Counted from the stretch's first letter, positions 1 to 8,353 are shown. The stretch: DNA of 64,000 nucleotides from Methylophilus sp. 42 (GCF_000384155.1 NZ_KB913031.1:1302001-1366000); one strand, 5' to 3'. Notes: generated by a model from the sequence alone, not told the origin. Translations and numbers: made by a program.

Positions 1-912
1 TCAGCCATGGATAACCGGCCGCTCAAGTTTGAAGAGTTTGAGCGCATTATGCGCCAGTGCGTATTTGTGTCGGCGACCCCGGCGGATTACGAAAAAAATC
101 ACCAGCAGCAAGTGGTAGAAATGATTGCGCGCCCGACAGGTCTGGTTGACCCTGAAATTACGGTGAAACCGGCCGATACGCAGGTCGATGATTTACTGGG
201 TGAGATTAAACTACGCGTGGCCGTGGGCGAGCGCGTGCTGGCGACGACGTTGACCAAGCGCATGTCTGAGGATTTGACCGATTACCTCAGCGAGCATGGC
301 GTCAAAGTACGCTACTTGCACAGTGATATTGATACGGTAGAACGCGTCGAAATCATCCGTGATTTGCGCCTGGGCGAGTTTGATGTGCTGGTGGGCATTA
401 ACCTGCTGCGCGAAGGCCTGGATATTCCTGAAGTGTCATTGGTCGCCGTACTGGATGCTGATAAAGAAGGCTTCTTGCGTTCTGAACGCTCATTGATTCA
501 AACCGCGGGTCGTGCAGCGCGCAACCTCAATGGTACGGTGATTTTTTACGGCAACAAAATTACCCGCAGCATGAAACTGGCGATGGACGAAGCCGATCGC
601 AGACGCAAAATCCAACTGGCGTTTAACGCCGAACATGGCATCACGCCTAGGGGTGTGACCAAGCGCATTAAAGATATTATTGACGGCGTTTATGATAAAG
701 ACGAAGCACAACGTGAACGCAAAGCCGCCCAAGAGCAGGCCAGCTATGAAAACATGAGCGAGAAAACCTTGACCAAAGAGCTCAAGCGGGTTGAAAAAGC
801 CATGCATGATGCGGCCAAGAACCTGCAATTTGAAAAAGCGGCCCAATATCGTGACCAGTTGAAGAAGCTTAAGTTACAGGCGTTTGGTGCCGAAGTAGAA
901 GATTTGAAATGA
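1..912 (+). CDS. uvrB: UvrABC excinuclease subunit B, C-terminal part (5' end outside window)
   Basis: The frame is open from base 1, and the residues before the first Met ([13 protein letters not shown]) continue the UvrB sequence, so this is a partial gene. UvrB is the DNA-loading helicase-like subunit of nucleotide excision repair. It receives damaged DNA from UvrA and recruits UvrC. Visible are the second helicase domain, with the motif V/VI stretch [15 protein letters not shown] and QTAGRAARN. At the end there is a C-terminal UVR helix pair ([17 protein letters not shown]), which is the UvrC contact. The stop codon overlaps the next start (ATGA), so the SemiSWEET gene is probably co-transcribed. 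Identification is firm; only the N-terminal half is missing. Confidence 0.97.
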   Translation, partial: SAMDNRPLKFEEFERIMRQCVFVSATPADYEKNHQQQVVEMIARPTGLVDPEITVKPADTQVDDLLGEIKLRVAVGERVLATTLTKRMSEDLTDYLSEHGVKVRYLHSDIDTVERVEIIRDLRLGEFDVLVGINLLREGLDIPEVSLVAVLDADKEGFLRSERSLIQTAGRAARNLNGTVIFYGNKITRSMKLAMDEADRRRKIQLAFNAEHGITPRGVTKRIKDIIDGVYDKDEAQRERKAAQEQASYENMSEKTLTKELKRVEKAMHDAAKNLQFEKAAQYRDQLKKLKLQAFGAEVEDLK

Positions 913-1175
913 CCACGTTAAATCTGTGTATTGGTTCGATTGCCGCTGTGTGCACTACGATAGCATTTGTGCCGCAGGTGATTAAATCATGGCGTACCAG
1001 GGATTTAAGCGGGATATCACTGCCAATGTATACGATATTTACGACAGGCGTATTGTTATGGATGATCTACGGCATATTGAGACAGGATTGGCCTGTGATC
1101 ATTGCCAATGCGATCACCGCGATACTGGCTGGCGTCGTTCTTTGGTTAAAATTAAAATCTGTATTAAGCCGTTAA
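909..1175 (+). CDS. SemiSWEET-family sugar transporter (PQ-loop, 88 aa)
   Basis: This is an 88-residue membrane protein with three predicted helices and a single PQ-loop repeat. The [18 protein letters not shown] motif near residue 20 is typical of bacterial SemiSWEETs, which dimerise to move small sugars across the inner membrane. The length matches the family (about 85-95 residues). The start codon overlaps the uvrB stop by four bases, which suggests translational coupling. The substrate cannot be read from the sequence. The family call is confident, the function less so. Confidence 0.85.
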   Translation: MTTLNLCIGSIAAVCTTIAFVPQVIKSWRTRDLSGISLPMYTIFTTGVLLWMIYGILRQDWPVIIANAITAILAGVVLWLKLKSVLSR

Positions 1176-1227
1176 ATTAAGATTGATTGTTGATTATTTT
1201 TATAATTATTTTGTTTAGGATACGACC

Positions 1228-2097
1228 ATGAAAAAAATTACAAAAGCAGTGTTTCCGGTGGCCGGGCTAGGCACCCGCTTCTTGCCGGCGACTAAAGCCA
1301 GCCCAAAAGAAATGCTGCCTGTTGTTGATAAACCGCTGATTCAGTATGCGGCTGAAGAAGCCATCGCTGCTGGTGCGACTGAGCTGATTTTTATCACGGG
1401 CCGTAACAAGCGTTCGATTGCCGACCATTTTGACAAGGCCTATGAACTGGAAGCCGAGCTGGAAGCTGCGGGCAAACAAAAACTACTCGATATCGTGCAC
1501 AGCATTTTGCCAAAAGGCGTGAGCTGCGTGTTTATCCGTCAATCACAAGCACTGGGTCTTGGCCATGCGGTATTGTGTGCTAAGCCGGTAGTGGGTAACG
1601 AGCCATTTGCCGTATTGCTGGCAGATGATTTGCTGGTGGGTGATGTCTCTATCACCAAGCAAATGGTAGATGTCTATGCCGAGCAACAATGCTCAGTACT
1701 GGGCATTGAAACCGTGGCGCCGGAAGAAACCAGCAGCTATGGCGTGGTCGATGCGATTGCTAAAACAGATGATTTGCTCGAAGTAAAAGGCATGGTGGAG
1801 AAACCTAAACCAGAAGAAGCGCCTTCTAACCTGGCAGTGGTTGGCCGTTATGTGTTGAGCCCACGTATTTTTGATTGCCTGGAGCATGTTAAACCTGGCA
1901 AAGGCGGCGAAATTCAACTCACGGACGGTATTTCTGCATTGATGGAATACGAAAAAGTGATGGCTTATCGCTACAAAGGCAAGCGCTATGATTGCGGTAG
2001 CAAACTGGGCTTTATGCAGGCTAACGTCGAGCTGGGGTTAAAGCATCCTGAAATCGCCGATAGCTTCAGAAGCTATTTGAAATCACTGGCAATCTAA
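1228..2097 (+). CDS. galU: UTP--glucose-1-phosphate uridylyltransferase
   Basis: GalU makes UDP-glucose from UTP and glucose-1-phosphate for exopolysaccharide, LPS core and related sugars. The N-terminus carries the nucleotide-binding signature ([18 protein letters not shown]) followed by [19 protein letters not shown], typical of GalU. The length of 289 residues is normal. The start is supported by an AGGA ribosome site 8 bases upstream, and a TATAAT-like box lies in the AT-rich leader near 1190-1210. The next gene starts 7 bases after the stop, so the two probably form an operon. Confidence 0.97.
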   Translation: MKKITKAVFPVAGLGTRFLPATKASPKEMLPVVDKPLIQYAAEEAIAAGATELIFITGRNKRSIADHFDKAYELEAELEAAGKQKLLDIVHSILPKGVSCVFIRQSQALGLGHAVLCAKPVVGNEPFAVLLADDLLVGDVSITKQMVDVYAEQQCSVLGIETVAPEETSSYGVVDAIAKTDDLLEVKGMVEKPKPEEAPSNLAVVGRYVLSPRIFDCLEHVKPGKGGEIQLTDGISALMEYEKVMAYRYKGKRYDCGSKLGFMQANVELGLKHPEIADSFRSYLKSLAI

Positions 2098-2103
2098 TCA
2101 GGC

Positions 2104-2652
2104 ATGCTCGCGGCACAAGCACAGTCGCCAGATTTCTGGATCGCCCATTCGGATGTCGTATTTACAGCGGCAGAAGTCAGCCTTGCCATTGACCGCATGG
2201 CTGAGCAGTTGCGTGATCAGTTATCTGGCCAGCCTGTGATCTTGCTGTGTGTGATGCGTGGCGGCTTGTATCTGGCAGGCCAGTTAATGAGTCGTTTGCC
2301 ATTGCCAGCCCGGCTGGACTACCTGCAAGCCAATCGCTATCACGGCACTGCCGGGCAAGAAATCGTCTGGAGCAAGCAGCCAGAACTGGATCTGGCCGGG
2401 CAAACCGTGGTGGTATTGGATGATATTCTGGATGAAGGTATTACGCTGGCTGCGGTGGTGGCGTATTGCCAACAAGCGGGCGCCAGCCGCGTGCTGACTG
2501 CAGTACTCACCGAAAAAGATAACGGCCTGCAAAAACCACTGCAGGCCGATATTGTCGGACTCACCGTGCCTAACCGCTATGTGTTTGGCTGTGGCATGGA
2601 TGTGTATAGCTGGTGGCGTAATCTACCAGAAATCCGCGCGTTGCAAGCCTAG
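2104..2652 (+). CDS. hpt: Hypoxanthine-guanine type phosphoribosyltransferase
   Basis: This is a type I phosphoribosyltransferase of 182 residues that salvages hypoxanthine or guanine to the nucleotide with PRPP. The PRPP-binding signature is VVVLDDILDEGITL near residues 101-114, and the early VMRGGLYLAGQL loop fits the Hpt subgroup. It lies 7 bases behind galU on the same strand and converges on the TonB receptor. Base specificity (hypoxanthine, guanine or xanthine) cannot be decided from the sequence. Confidence 0.88.
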   Translation: MLAAQAQSPDFWIAHSDVVFTAAEVSLAIDRMAEQLRDQLSGQPVILLCVMRGGLYLAGQLMSRLPLPARLDYLQANRYHGTAGQEIVWSKQPELDLAGQTVVVLDDILDEGITLAAVVAYCQQAGASRVLTAVLTEKDNGLQKPLQADIVGLTVPNRYVFGCGMDVYSWWRNLPEIRALQA

Positions 2653-2693
2653 TGTTGACATGCCAGTGCTGGCGTTATTCAGGCACTTCAACT

Positions 2694-4925
2694 TCAAAAT
2701 CGATATTCGCCACTGACACCCCATAGCCGGGGTTCGTTATAAATCGCGATCTGATTACCTAAAAAGTCTTTTCCCTTGGCCACGGCAAATTGCTGGTTGG
2801 TCAGGTTTCTTACCCACACGCTCCATAGCCAGTGCTGGTTGTCCGTGGTGTAGTTGAGGCAACTGTTGAGCAAATTTCTCCTGGCAAGCTGGCTGGTTTC
2901 TGGCTCATTACTGATACCGCTATAAGTGGCTGATTGATAATAGTGCTGCAGGCTGGCTTCGAGTTTGCCTTTTAGCATGCCTGAGTGAAAACCATAACTT
3001 AGCGTGTTGGCCATACTCCAGCGTGGCGCGTCAGGCAGCGCCTGACTAGAGGCATCGGTGCCATTGGCACCACCACTGGGAAAGCGCAGGTAGCTGGCAT
3101 CCAGATAAGCCAGTGTTGAGTTGATATGCCATGCCTGGCCAATCGGGACTAGCGCGCTGAACTCCAGCCCTTGCGTTCTCACGCTGGCGGCATTGCGCAA
3201 CTGCAATACTTGCGTATTTGCGCCTAGCCGGGAAAACTGGAACACCTGGTAGTTGTCGTAATGATTCACAAACAGTACCGTGTTGAAATCAAACGCCCTG
3301 TGCTGGTAATGCCAGCCCAGCTCCAGACTATTTACAGACTCAGGCGCGAACGCATAACCATCCTGCACTTGTGCCCGATTCAGAAAATCCACATTCCAGC
3401 CCCCATTTTTATAGGTCCGTGCAAATTTGGCTAACAAGGTATTTCTTTGGTTGGGGTGATAGCTCACCGCTAGCAGTGGGGAGAAAAAGTGGTTAGCCAT
3501 GGCCTGCTTTTGCTGGTTCAAGGTACCGATACGAAAAGCGCCACTTTGTGAACCATCCAGGCTGAAATCCAGCTGCTTTTGCTCCCACTGGTAGCGGCCA
3601 CCTATGTGCAGCGTGAAAGGATCCAGATCGTAACTGGCATTGGCATACAAGGCCTGGGTCTGTGTATTTACCTTGGCCTGCAGCGGCACCACTGCACCTG
3701 CCATCACGCCAAAAGTGGCACCAAATGGGGTGAAAACAGTGGCTGATGGCCGTTTCACCAGTGTTGCCATATCGTTACCAAAAACCGCACGTCTGTCATT
3801 TGATTGCTCTTCCTGCGAGAAATACAGGCCAGCTACGTAGCGTAGCGCCGCCTGCGCATCCGAGCTGTAACGAAACTCCTGGCTGGTCAACTGCTGGCGG
3901 TCTTTATAGTAGGTTGCCAATACATCATTGCCGCTATAGTCATTATCCGTTTGCCGGTCATGTCTGTGGTCCCTGGCCGCCACGATCACCTCCAGTTGCG
4001 CTAGATTGGCCAACTGCCGCTCACTCTGGATGCTGAATCCTTGCGCCAAGGTGTGTGAAACGGGCTGCGTATTTACAAACACGCGTGAGAATGAATTGCC
4101 ACTTTGCGCTGGTTGACCAAACATACCGGTGAGTGGCTGGGCCAGAAAGTTCTGGTTGTTGAGGTCTGCATAGTCTGCATACAACTTCAAGCGATGCTGC
4201 TCACTGGTTTGTATCTGCAACTGAGCACGGGCGGATGTATTGTCCTGATCTTTCAGCGATTGACTGGTATGGTCATTCTCGACATAGCAGTCACGCGTTT
4301 CTTTTCTGATCGCGATACGGCTGTTGATATGCTCTGCGAGAGGCATATTCATGACCGCTGTGGTTTCGCGATAATCCAGATGACCAACCCCAAACTTAAT
4401 CTGCGCCTGGGGTGTGGCTGTGGCTTCTTGTGTTGTAACGCGGATCGCCCCGGTATCGGATTGATTGCCATGTGTATACCCCTGGGGGCCTTTGGCAATC
4501 TCCACTGCATCAATATCAAACAACAGGTTTTCCAGCGACATCGTGGGGCCAACATTCACGCCATCCACATATATCGCAGTACGTGCATCAAAACCGGCAT
4601 TTCTGCCACCACCACCCACGCCGCGAATATACGCACTTTTATAGACGCCATATTGCTGTATGGAAAAGTTGGGCAGCAAGGTGTTCAGCTGAGATAGCTG
4701 GCTCACATGTGCGTTTTGCAAGCTGTCGTCTGCAATTACCTCCGCCATTAATGGCGTGAGATGCGCCGCGGCATTTCTTTTGACGGCAGTGACTTCAACA
4801 TCGGGTAATTCGATCTCGTACACATCCTCTTCTGCAATTGCCGTTTTGCTAATGGTGATGGCTAATAGAAAAAGAATGCGTTGATTGAGACCGCGTGGAA
4901 CAGGAGAGACTGCTTGCATGGACAT
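2694..4925 (-). CDS. TonB-dependent outer membrane receptor
   Basis: This 743-residue protein has a signal peptide (LLAITISKTAIA, cleavage near residue 31) and then a plug domain. The plug carries the usual features: PNFSIQQYG, SAYIRGVGGGG, and YVDGVNVGPTMSLENLLFD followed by AVEIAKGPQG. A long beta-barrel follows and ends in a terminal Phe (SGEYRF), the outer-membrane sorting signal. Such receptors import siderophores, metal complexes, vitamins or sugars with TonB energy; the substrate is not evident. No TonB/ExbBD or ABC importer is nearby. The first ATG lies inside a perfect 16-bp inverted repeat, and a second in-frame ATG lies two codons later (4919), just outside it. A lanthanide role is only conceivable because xoxF lies 40 kb away. 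Confidence 0.93.
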   Translation of the reverse strand: MSMQAVSPVPRGLNQRILFLLAITISKTAIAEEDVYEIELPDVEVTAVKRNAAAHLTPLMAEVIADDSLQNAHVSQLSQLNTLLPNFSIQQYGVYKSAYIRGVGGGGRNAGFDARTAIYVDGVNVGPTMSLENLLFDIDAVEIAKGPQGYTHGNQSDTGAIRVTTQEATATPQAQIKFGVGHLDYRETTAVMNMPLAEHINSRIAIRKETRDCYVENDHTSQSLKDQDNTSARAQLQIQTSEQHRLKLYADYADLNNQNFLAQPLTGMFGQPAQSGNSFSRVFVNTQPVSHTLAQGFSIQSERQLANLAQLEVIVAARDHRHDRQTDNDYSGNDVLATYYKDRQQLTSQEFRYSSDAQAALRYVAGLYFSQEEQSNDRRAVFGNDMATLVKRPSATVFTPFGATFGVMAGAVVPLQAKVNTQTQALYANASYDLDPFTLHIGGRYQWEQKQLDFSLDGSQSGAFRIGTLNQQKQAMANHFFSPLLAVSYHPNQRNTLLAKFARTYKNGGWNVDFLNRAQVQDGYAFAPESVNSLELGWHYQHRAFDFNTVLFVNHYDNYQVFQFSRLGANTQVLQLRNAASVRTQGLEFSALVPIGQAWHINSTLAYLDASYLRFPSGGANGTDASSQALPDAPRWSMANTLSYGFHSGMLKGKLEASLQHYYQSATYSGISNEPETSQLARRNLLNSCLNYTTDNQHWLWSVWVRNLTNQQFAVAKGKDFLGNQIAIYNEPRLWGVSGEYRF

Positions 4926-4960
4926 GATAGATTTTTATATTTTTTAAAAATCTATCATGT
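4922..4960 (-). promoter_or_regulatory. Perfect 16-bp inverted repeat over the receptor start codon
   Basis: ACATGATAGATTTTTA at 4922-4937 is repeated in inverse orientation at 4945-4960 with a 7-base T/A spacer. The first ATG of the TonB receptor (4925-4923) lies in one arm. The dyad could be an operator or an mRNA hairpin that hides the start codon. It is too AT-rich in the stem to be a typical terminator. Confidence 0.6.
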
Positions 4961-5021
4961 TTAGGCCTGCTTGTGAAAACTAAAGCCAGAACGCTGGTGG
5001 CAGAGGGGGAGCTGGAATAGG

Positions 5022-5609
5022 TTAATCTTGAATACAGGTTTTTGTATGTTGTACCATTTTTCCATCCATGAGTTGTGTTGTTTCTTCTCCCAAGCGACAC
5101 TTCTTGTCGGCATCCAACACCCATACATTGTGATAGATTTCTGTATAACTAGAGATATTCCATGCCCAGATGGTTTCATGCCCTTGGCCATCAAGCGCAC
5201 TCACTTCTCTTAGCTTGCTATAGCCATTCAATTTCTTATCCATGATCTCTAACAAACTGGTTGCTGGCGTATCCCATATCAGCTTTGCCGTCGTTTTGTT
5301 CACTTTAAATAGCCACATAGGGCAGTCATGCGCACTACATAAACAGGCATGCGCAGGTTTCACCAAATACGCCTTTGTGGATTTGCTCAAACCCACTAAC
5401 TGTGCTTCAAATAAGTCATTGGGCTTAGTATCTTGGCAAGCGTTTATGCCGTCTGGAGCAATTTTTTTGCTTAGCTGAGCAATGATGGAGGAGGGAATCT
5501 TAGCCGGACTCTTCACTCTTTGCTCAGCACCAAACTCTTCAGCACTTTGAGCGCATAGAGCGATGAGTAACAGGGCGAATAAAGCGGTGATCGATGCTGA
5601 TAATTTCAT
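5022..5609 (-). CDS. Hypothetical secreted protein, 195 aa, cysteine-containing
   Basis: I do not recognise this family. The product has a clear Sec signal peptide (SITALFALLLIALCAQSA, cleavage near residue 23). The mature part holds six cysteines (INACQD, HACLCSAHDCPM, KKCRLG, KTCIQD), which suggests disulfide bonds in the periplasm. It lies about 100 bases upstream of the TonB receptor on the same strand and may be co-transcribed with it. Its 5' flank runs directly into the left repeat of the tRNA-Ser island (5624-5640), so its promoter region is at the island border. Confidence 0.7.
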   Translation of the reverse strand: MKLSASITALFALLLIALCAQSAEEFGAEQRVKSPAKIPSSIIAQLSKKIAPDGINACQDTKPNDLFEAQLVGLSKSTKAYLVKPAHACLCSAHDCPMWLFKVNKTTAKLIWDTPATSLLEIMDKKLNGYSKLREVSALDGQGHETIWAWNISSYTEIYHNVWVLDADKKCRLGEETTQLMDGKMVQHTKTCIQD

Positions 5610-5623
5610 AGGGTTAAGGCTTG

Positions 5624-5640
5624 TTGGCGGAGAAGGAGGG
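5624..5640. repeat. Distal attachment-site repeat (copy of tRNA-Ser 3' end)
   Basis: This is an exact 17-bp copy of 8262-8278. It does not belong to a second tRNA here: the bases after it (from 5641) do not continue the T arm. It marks the far end of the putative island, 15 bases upstream of the start of the secreted-protein gene. Confidence 0.75.
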
Positions 5641-5924
5641 CGTTGGAAAGTTCTTTATTACCATTAATAATCAATGAATTATATTTTTTAAGTGTAGCCG
5701 TGTGTAACGCAAGCGAGCAATTATTCATGAAGTCAGTCGATAGCGCAACCCTTGATAATGGGGTGCGAATCGCTGTGGGGGAACCGGTGGGCTAATTGTT
5801 GTACGAGGTAAGGAAAAGGCGCAAGGCTCCAGTGTGTCAAAAGGTGCACTGGAGGAGAGGTTTAGTTGTAGGCAGTACTTATAAGCCGAGCATATAACCC
5901 TTTTCTTGTCCGCCCTTTTGGCCG
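5641..5924. other. Non-coding left flank inside the island
   Basis: About 280 bases between the attachment repeat and the MgtC-like gene. The first part is AT-rich (ATTAATAATCAATGAATTATA) and could hold a promoter for the minus-strand secreted-protein gene. The remaining reading frames are short and without ribosome sites or recognisable content. No integrase remnant was recognised. Confidence 0.4.
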
Positions 5925-6647
5925 CTACTCTTTTATATTCGGACTCCAAAATGCCTGGGAGATAAAAGGGGAGGCTAGAAGTGTGTCTACAACTTGATTG
6001 AGCGAGTCGGTCTCAACGGAGTTGGCTAAGAGTGTTGCCTCAATCTCGATGCTGTCAGCACCAAACACATGCATTTGTAATTGCTGTACAGGAAAGTTGC
6101 CAGCTTCTAGGGTGCTTTCTAGCAATGCCAGGGCGTCCTTTTGGTTTGCTTTGAGTGCAATGACATAGAATGTGTTGGTCGCTTCAACACGCATGGTGTC
6201 AATCGGCTTCCTATTAATCCCATTCACAATGGGTCTAAGCACTGTATTGGTTGCTAAGACGAAGATAGTCCCCAGCACAGCCTCAAGGATTAAGTCAGCT
6301 CCTGCACAAGCTCCGACAGCAGCAGACCCCCAAAGGGTTGCAGCAGTATTGAGTCCACGCACATTGCCTTCTTCACGCATAATGACACCAGCACCTAAGA
6401 AGCCAATACCAGATACCACATATGCAACAATATGGACTGCTCCTTCATTGCCTGTGAGGCGGTTTCCCATATCGACAAAGATGGCAGCTCCAACGGCTAC
6501 CAGTACGTTAGTTCTCAGTCCCGCTGTACGCTGTCTGAATTGACGCTCAAAGCCAATCACCGAGCCGCATATAAAGGCCATGGTCAGGCTAATGGAGCTA
6601 TCTAACAGAGATACCAGGTTGATGTTTTGAATCACTTGTAATGTCAT
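5925..6647 (-). CDS. MgtC/SapB-family membrane protein
   Basis: This 240-residue protein has several hydrophobic helices in the first 150 residues and a soluble ACT-like C-terminal part. The MgtC/SapB signature is clear: GSVIGFERQFRQRTAGLRTNVLVAVGAA, SGIGFLGAGVIMREEGNVRGLNTAATLW, and a following GSAAVGACAG helix. Family members act in low-magnesium growth and, in some bacteria, inhibit the F1Fo ATPase; they are not proven magnesium transporters. It is divergent from the cation transporter gene with 208 bases between them, and both lie within the tRNA-Ser island. The link to metal stress is an inference. Confidence 0.88.
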   Translation of the reverse strand: MTLQVIQNINLVSLLDSSISLTMAFICGSVIGFERQFRQRTAGLRTNVLVAVGAAIFVDMGNRLTGNEGAVHIVAYVVSGIGFLGAGVIMREEGNVRGLNTAATLWGSAAVGACAGADLILEAVLGTIFVLATNTVLRPIVNGINRKPIDTMRVEATNTFYVIALKANQKDALALLESTLEAGNFPVQQLQMHVFGADSIEIEATLLANSVETDSLNQVVDTLLASPFISQAFWSPNIKE

Positions 6648-6855
6648 GACTTATCACACTATCCGAATCGCAGTTATTATTCTCAGTGCGCATAGTACAC
6701 GCTGTGTCAACGCTTGGCACTAGCTAAAGGTTTTAATCCTCAGCTCGAGCTAGATAAGGGGCTGTAGGTCGTTCCTGGGCAATTCGGCGGTTCTTACGCT
6801 GGTGGAGTTGCTAGGCGTATAATCAACTCATACCAACCATGTTCCAGGTTTACTA

Positions 6856-7554
6856 ATGGCAAGCTGCTGCGAAGACAAAGGATGTGAAGTAACGGCTTTA
6901 AGGGAATCTCATGGCCGTGTGCTTTGGGCTGTCCTAGTCATCAATGCTGTGATGTTTGTAGTTGAAGCTTACTCTGGCATAGTTGCTCACTCTACGTCAC
7001 TGCTGGCTGACTCTCTGGACATGCTAGGTGATGCGATTGTTTACGGCTTCAGTCTGTTTGTCTTGGCTAAGTCTCTACGCTGGCAAGCTTTAGCTGCTGT
7101 GATTAAAGGCGTGTTCATGCTGGTGTTTGGTATTGGCGTATTGTTAGAGGCTGTCTACAAGGTCTTCAATCCAGTTGTGCCTAATGCTGAACTTATGGGG
7201 ACGATAGGTGCGCTTGCTCTGTTTGCTAACCTCGTTTGCTTTGGCATGCTTTATAGACATCGAAGCGATAACTTAAACATGAGTTCGACCTGGTTATGCT
7301 CTCGAAATGACCTGATTGCCAATGTAGGCGTGTTGATTGCAGCGGGTGCCAGCTACTGGTTAACCTCACGCTGGCCTGATATTGCGGTAGGGACACTTAT
7401 TGCTGGTCTGTTCCTGCATTCCTCTGCGTCTGTCCTTAAGGAAGCACTCGACGAGTTGCGTAAGCCGCCTTCAGAACCAGTTAAGCATCCCCAGGCTGTG
7501 GCAGTTGGTGTCGGTATGCCTGTTAGACGCAACAAAAAGACAACAGTAGACTAA
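6856..7554 (+). CDS. Cation diffusion facilitator-type transporter, short form
   Basis: This 232-residue membrane protein resembles the transmembrane part of CDF transporters. SLLADSLDMLGDA (helix II) and NDLIANVGVLIAAGAS (helix V) hold the Asp residues that form the metal site. The usual histidine in the helix V pair appears replaced by the N/D of SRNDLIAN. The C-terminal cytoplasmic metal-binding domain is absent; the protein ends in a short basic tail. An N-terminal CCEDKGC motif may bind metal. CDF proteins export Zn, Co, Cd or similar ions against protons. A TATAAT box lies at 6818-6823. The gene ends exactly where the oppositely oriented 46-codon gene ends. Confidence 0.82.
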   Translation: MASCCEDKGCEVTALRESHGRVLWAVLVINAVMFVVEAYSGIVAHSTSLLADSLDMLGDAIVYGFSLFVLAKSLRWQALAAVIKGVFMLVFGIGVLLEAVYKVFNPVVPNAELMGTIGALALFANLVCFGMLYRHRSDNLNMSSTWLCSRNDLIANVGVLIAAGASYWLTSRWPDIAVGTLIAGLFLHSSASVLKEALDELRKPPSEPVKHPQAVAVGVGMPVRRNKKTTVD

Positions 7555-7695
7555 TCAGTCCTCAAGCCTCACCTGCATTTTCTCAACCCTTTTAAGTTGG
7601 TTGTCCGTAAATCGCTCTACTACAGAGATTCGTATTATGTAGATAGCAACTGCGACACAAGCAAAGAAAGCGATGTTGATTAGGTATCTCTTCAT
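7555..7695 (-). CDS. Small single-pass membrane protein, 46 aa
   Basis: A 46-codon reading frame (start ATG 7695, stop TGA 7557-7555) reads MKRYLINIAFFACVAVAIYI then a charged amphipathic tail ending VEKMQVRLED. It has one strong transmembrane helix (residues 5-25) with a positive N-terminus. It lies 10 bases behind the 118-residue membrane protein gene on the same strand, so the two look like one transcription unit. Its stop abuts that of the cation transporter. There is no recognised family, and the coding status rests on position, membrane segment and frame only. Confidence 0.5.
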   Translation of the reverse strand: MKRYLINIAFFACVAVAIYIIRISVVERFTDNQLKRVEKMQVRLED

Positions 7696-7705
7696 TTTTT
7701 AATAA

Positions 7706-8062
7706 TTAAAATACCAACTTCCAGCATTCGTTTTTTAAGGTCTCACAGAGGAATTTTTGCTTATTCAGCCTTTTCTCTAATCTGAAGCTGGTTCCGTTCT
7801 CGACTTGAAGTTTGCCATAAACGAGGTAAGTGTCTTTATCCGTTTCAATCTTAGTATTGTCTGAGCTAAAAGTGCTAGGTATGAAGACTGCCTTAACTAA
7901 ATGCCCGGCGTTAACAGAGTCTACTACTTGGGCTTGCCTAGCTTTGTTGGATTCTCTTAGAGAGTATCCAGCAATAATAAATAAGGCCACGAAGAAAAAT
8001 ACAGCTACATATGATTTTGAGTTTCCCCTAGCTTCCTGGCTGCCTATTCTATTAGTTTTCAT
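7706..8062 (-). CDS. Hypothetical membrane-anchored protein, 118 aa
   Basis: Not a family I recognise. A hydrophilic N-terminus of about 16 residues is followed by one transmembrane helix (YVAVFFFVALFIIAGYSL, residues 18-35). A periplasmic domain of about 80 residues follows with two cysteines near the end (FLCETLKNECWKLVF) that could form a disulfide. It is the nearest island gene to tRNA-Ser and is followed closely by the 46-residue membrane protein. Codon use is richer in A/T third positions than in the neighbouring housekeeping genes, consistent with acquired DNA. Confidence 0.6.
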   Translation of the reverse strand: MKTNRIGSQEARGNSKSYVAVFFFVALFIIAGYSLRESNKARQAQVVDSVNAGHLVKAVFIPSTFSSDNTKIETDKDTYLVYGKLQVENGTSFRLEKRLNKQKFLCETLKNECWKLVF

Positions 8063-8261
8063 ACATCAACTATTTTCTCATTTTGTAATAATCTAAATTG
8101 TATAGTATCAATCGAGTCGAGCGAGACTCTCTAATGCTAATCACACTAGCGCGGCTTATCTTGAATCCTTAGCAACTGATTTACAGATACTCACCGGTGT
8201 GGTCTTTAGTGTTTAAACTGAGGGTGATCTCACGCTTAGGCGAGTAGTGGCTTAATAAATC

Positions 8262-8278
8262 TTGGCGGAGAAGGAGGG
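8262..8278. repeat. Attachment-site repeat at the tRNA-Ser 3' end
   Basis: This copy of the 17-bp repeat covers the encoded CCA, the 3' acceptor strand and the first bases of the T arm of tRNA-Ser. It is identical to 5624-5640. It would be the tRNA-restoring junction of the island. Confidence 0.75.
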
Positions 8279-8353
8279 ATTCGAACCCTCGATACGCTTT
8301 CACGTATGCCTGATTTCGAGTCAGGTACATTCAACCAGCTCTGCCACTTCTCC
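8263..8353 (-). tRNA. tRNA-Ser (anticodon CGA)
   Basis: Read on the minus strand, the gene begins GGAGAAGTGGC and ends CTTCTCCGCCA, with the CCA encoded. The acceptor stem GGAGAAG/CTTCTCC is perfect. The anticodon arm is CCTGA-CTCGAAA-TCAGG, giving anticodon CGA (reads UCG). A long variable arm (CATACGTGAAAGCGTATC) confirms the class II serine type, and the T loop is GTTCGAATC. The 3' end doubles as the attachment site of the putative island. Confidence 0.96.

Larger units (their letters stand above)
5624..8278. mobile_element. Putative tRNA-Ser-integrated mini genomic island (about 2.65 kb)
   Basis: The 17 bases TTGGCGGAGAAGGAGGG occur at 5624-5640 and again at 8262-8278. The second copy is the 3' end of tRNA-Ser(CGA): CCA, acceptor stem and the start of the T arm. 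A direct repeat of a tRNA 3' end, with accessory genes lying on the 3' side of the tRNA, is the known pattern of tyrosine-recombinase integration. The interval carries an MgtC-like gene, a cation transporter and two small membrane protein genes, none of them housekeeping. No integrase or recombination directionality factor is inside, so if this is an island it is a remnant or was mobilised in trans. Confidence 0.7.

Noticed and set aside
4104-4697. A 197-codon plus-strand reading frame opposite the TonB receptor gene
   Set aside because: It lies wholly antisense to a well-supported receptor gene, shows no domain or ribosome site, and is a shadow of its codon structure.
5725-5949. A 74-codon minus-strand frame upstream of the secreted protein gene
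   Set aside because: It overlaps the end of the MgtC-like gene in another frame, has no ribosome site and no recognisable content.
5641-8261. An integrase or transposase remnant in the tRNA-Ser island
   Set aside because: Both strands were read for tyrosine recombinase signatures in the reading frames; none was recognised.
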